In this document: in pieces, positions 6,083-7,263 of the stretch | How positions within the stretch are numbered: the stretch's first letter is position 1 | Layout: each line of letters opens with the position of its first letter | Source of the DNA: Methanothrix sp. | Lineage (GTDB): Archaea > Halobacteriota > Methanosarcinia > Methanotrichales > Methanotrichaceae | Assembly (NCBI GenBank): GCA_012798025.1 | Contig: JAAZNX010000021.1 | Span: 1-7,263, forward strand | Reading direction: 5' to 3' | DNA length: 7,263 bases | Notes under the pieces: generated by a model | The model's database searches: none | The model's input: only the letters and a program-made list of their open reading frames with translations | Told to the model about the DNA's origin: nothing | Position numbers and translations under genes: made by a program

Positions 6083-6868
6083 TTATTTTTTGATGCATTT
6101 GACAAAAATTCTGTAACCAAGCAAGCTCAGTTCTGGTCGATGGACGATGACCTTGCGTTCCAGCAACCGGGAGAGCCTTTCCTGCACGAAGCATGGGTCG
6201 ATCAGCCGCCGCCATCGGCTCATGAAGAGATAGCCTTGGCACGGCTTGAAGTCGAACCCACGATGGGCAACGACAAGGAAGCCTGCGTTCTCCAGTTCCT
6301 TTTTGAACTCAGAGGGCGATACGTATTCAGGAGGATTTATGGTCTCCCCAAAGATGTATTTTCTCACCAGGGTGTAGTGAGAGATGCGATTGAAGAAGTC
6401 GACAACCAGGACGCCTCCGGGCTCAAGAACGCGACTGAATTCACCAAGAGCCACCTCAGCCTCTCGAAGAGTAGGAAGGCAGGTCAAAACGCCGCTGCAT
6501 ACAATCCAGTCGAAGGACTGATCCTGAAAAGGAAGATGGGTTATGCTGCCCTGCAAAAAGCTGGCTTTTTGGTCATCTTTGGCTCGAAAAGCTGCTCGAC
6601 TGAGCATGTTTCGAGAGAAGTCCATGCCAATAAATTGGACTATGTCCATCTCAGTCGTTTCATCTCTCATAGCTCGTTGAGCCAGGTTACCGTTGCCACA
6701 TCCCGCGTCCAATATCCTTCCTTTCGCACCTGAAAAGCAAAATTTCGCGGCATCCTTCTCGAAATCGATGAGCATGCGCAGGACGAACTCTGGCGTATCA
6801 TCGGGTAGATCGCGGGCCAGCTTGAGGTCCACCTCATCGCCGCTTTTATTCTGGCGCTCCCAGAACAT
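6083..6868 (-). CDS. Class I SAM-dependent methyltransferase (Methyltransf_11 / UbiE-like)
   Basis: This is a soluble 261-residue methyltransferase of unknown substrate. The SAM-binding fold is clear: motif I ILDAGCGNGN (52-61), the acid at the end of strand two in GMDFSRNML (81-89), motif II SFDWIVCSGVLTCLP (118-132) and motif III RVLEPGGVLVVDFFNR (146-161). The remaining C-terminal hundred residues are more divergent and likely set the substrate. The start is the ATG at 6866-6868, with AAGGAGG (6874-6880) five bases ahead. The frame is open further up to an ATG at 6932-6934, which would add 22 residues containing three cysteines, also with a possible site (GGTGA at 6945-6949). I prefer the shorter form because its site is canonical. 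The gene stands alone, convergent with DUF1646 and divergent from the gene at 7020, so context does not reveal the substrate. Confidence 0.88.
   Translation of the reverse strand: MFWERQNKSGDEVDLKLARDLPDDTPEFVLRMLIDFEKDAAKFCFSGAKGRILDAGCGNGNLAQRAMRDETTEMDIVQFIGMDFSRNMLSRAAFRAKDDQKASFLQGSITHLPFQDQSFDWIVCSGVLTCLPTLREAEVALGEFSRVLEPGGVLVVDFFNRISHYTLVRKYIFGETINPPEYVSPSEFKKELENAGFLVVAHRGFDFKPCQGYLFMSRWRRLIDPCFVQERLSRLLERKVIVHRPELSLLGYRIFVKCIKK
6086..6091 (+). terminator. T-tract terminator of the DUF1646 gene
   Basis: A run of six T begins 28 bases after the DUF1646 stop codon. Archaeal RNA polymerase often terminates at such tracts without a hairpin. The tract lies inside the last codons of the opposing methyltransferase gene. 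No comparable T-run follows that gene in the other direction. Confidence 0.35.
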
Positions 6869-6940
6869 CAGTTCCTCCTTCTGAAGGCAGGCGGCTTTCT
6901 GGCAGGATTTTATGGTCTTGCATGTCTTTTGCATGAACAG

Positions 6941-6977
6941 CCTTCACCCCATAGGCGTCAGTTGCCCCAAGTGAAGG
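6941..6977. repeat. 7-bp inverted repeat in the divergent promoter region
   Basis: CCTTCAC (6941-6947) and GTGAAGG (6971-6977) are perfect inverted repeats separated by 23 bases. They straddle the predicted transcript start of the methyltransferase gene (about 6963), so an operator is possible; if transcription began further upstream, the pair could instead form a hairpin covering the GGTGAAGG ahead of the upstream ATG. Confidence 0.3.
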
Positions 6978-6983
6978 TGAGAA

Positions 6984-6992
6984 TTATTAATA
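6984..6992. promoter_or_regulatory. AT-rich box shared by divergent genes
   Basis: TTATTAATA is the only TATA-like element in the short gap between the methyltransferase and the gene at 7020. Rightward it predicts a start near 7012-7014, giving a leader of six to eight bases, which matches the lack of a ribosome site before the ATG at 7020. Leftward it predicts a start near 6963 and a leader of roughly 95 bases to the chosen methyltransferase start. Symmetric boxes can serve both ways, but each direction is unproven. Confidence 0.45.
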
Positions 6993-7019
6993 GTTTGCCC
7001 AAACAAATACAGACTCCAC

Positions 7020-7263
7020 ATGGCATCTGAAAGGCCCGGAGAAGAGCTGGAGCAGATCGCAGCTCGAGTAGTGGAAAGTCTGGAGGAGCTCATAGCAGTC
7101 ATGAAAGAGGCAGCAAAGCAGATCTCTTGCGGCAGGCCTGTAGAGGAGGTGCAGGTTCATGACTGGCAGCTTTATCTGGCGAGAAGAAACCCAGAAGACG
7201 GTGAGAGCTGCATTGAAGCCATAGTCTGCACTATGGACTTAGAGGATTACATCAGCCTCATTG
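7020..7263 (+). CDS. Acidic protein of unknown function, N-terminal part
   Basis: An open frame starts at the ATG at 7020 and runs off the right edge after 81 codons. The sequence begins MASERPGEELEQIAARVVES. Residues 7-35 look like an acidic amphipathic helix, possibly a coiled coil or dimer contact, followed by a mixed segment with VHDWQLYLARRNPEDG (46-61) and a part with C64 and C70. It has no signal peptide or membrane segment in the visible portion. There is no Shine-Dalgarno, and the AT-rich box at 6984-6992 is at a leaderless-type distance. Codon use resembles the neighbouring genes. I do not recognise the family and assign no function. Confidence 0.7.
   Translation, partial: MASERPGEELEQIAARVVESLEELIAVMKEAAKQISCGRPVEEVQVHDWQLYLARRNPEDGESCIEAIVCTMDLEDYISLI

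Noticed and set aside
6065..6733. Plus-strand open frame of 222 codons
   Set aside because: Antisense to the methyltransferase, whose motifs are intact; the opposite strand simply lacks stops here.
1..7263. CRISPR array, tRNA, rRNA, prophage or defence system
   Set aside because: I saw no regularly spaced repeats, no cloverleaf or rRNA core sequence, and no integrase, nuclease or toxin-antitoxin motifs beyond the dead transposase.

Overview
The window looks like a piece of a methanogenic archaeal chromosome, most likely from the Methanothrix (Methanosaeta) side of the Methanosarcinales. The reasons are AT-rich TATA-like boxes 25-35 bases ahead of short or absent leaders, strong GGAGG ribosome sites inside operons, a DUF1646/COG4756 membrane protein, and a decayed DDE transposase of a type common in methanosarcinal genomes. 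The genus is an inference; no rRNA or methanogenesis marker is present.

Left half (149-3986, minus strand): a three-gene operon read right to left. It encodes a molybdo/tungsto-bis-MGD formate dehydrogenase catalytic subunit (fdhA, with Cys at the selenocysteine position), an Fe-S subunit related to the sulfhydrogenase beta/anaerobic sulfite reductase A family, and an FAD/NAD(P)-binding [2Fe-2S] subunit related to the sulfhydrogenase gamma/AsrB family. Each junction is a 4-base ATGA overlap, so the proteins are probably made together as one complex. Electrons would run formate - Mo/W cofactor - Fe-S clusters - FAD - NAD(P) or ferredoxin. The F420-dependent FdhB typical of formate-using methanogens is absent. 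Bases 1-148 hold a 10-bp inverted repeat around a TATA-like box, probably the control region of a gene to the left.

Middle (3987-4924): the fdh promoter region, an orphan rightward BRE/TATA element, a frameshifted and truncated transposase remnant (4185-4653, minus), and the leader of the next gene. That leader has a TATA box, a strong ribosome site and a 15-codon ORF that may be a broken 35-codon ORF.

Right half: a DUF1646 predicted cation transporter (4925-6058, plus) faces a class I SAM-dependent methyltransferase (6083-6868, minus), with 24 bases between their ends. A divergent AT-rich promoter region (about 6935-7019) separates the methyltransferase from an acidic protein of unknown function that starts at 7020 and runs off the right edge.
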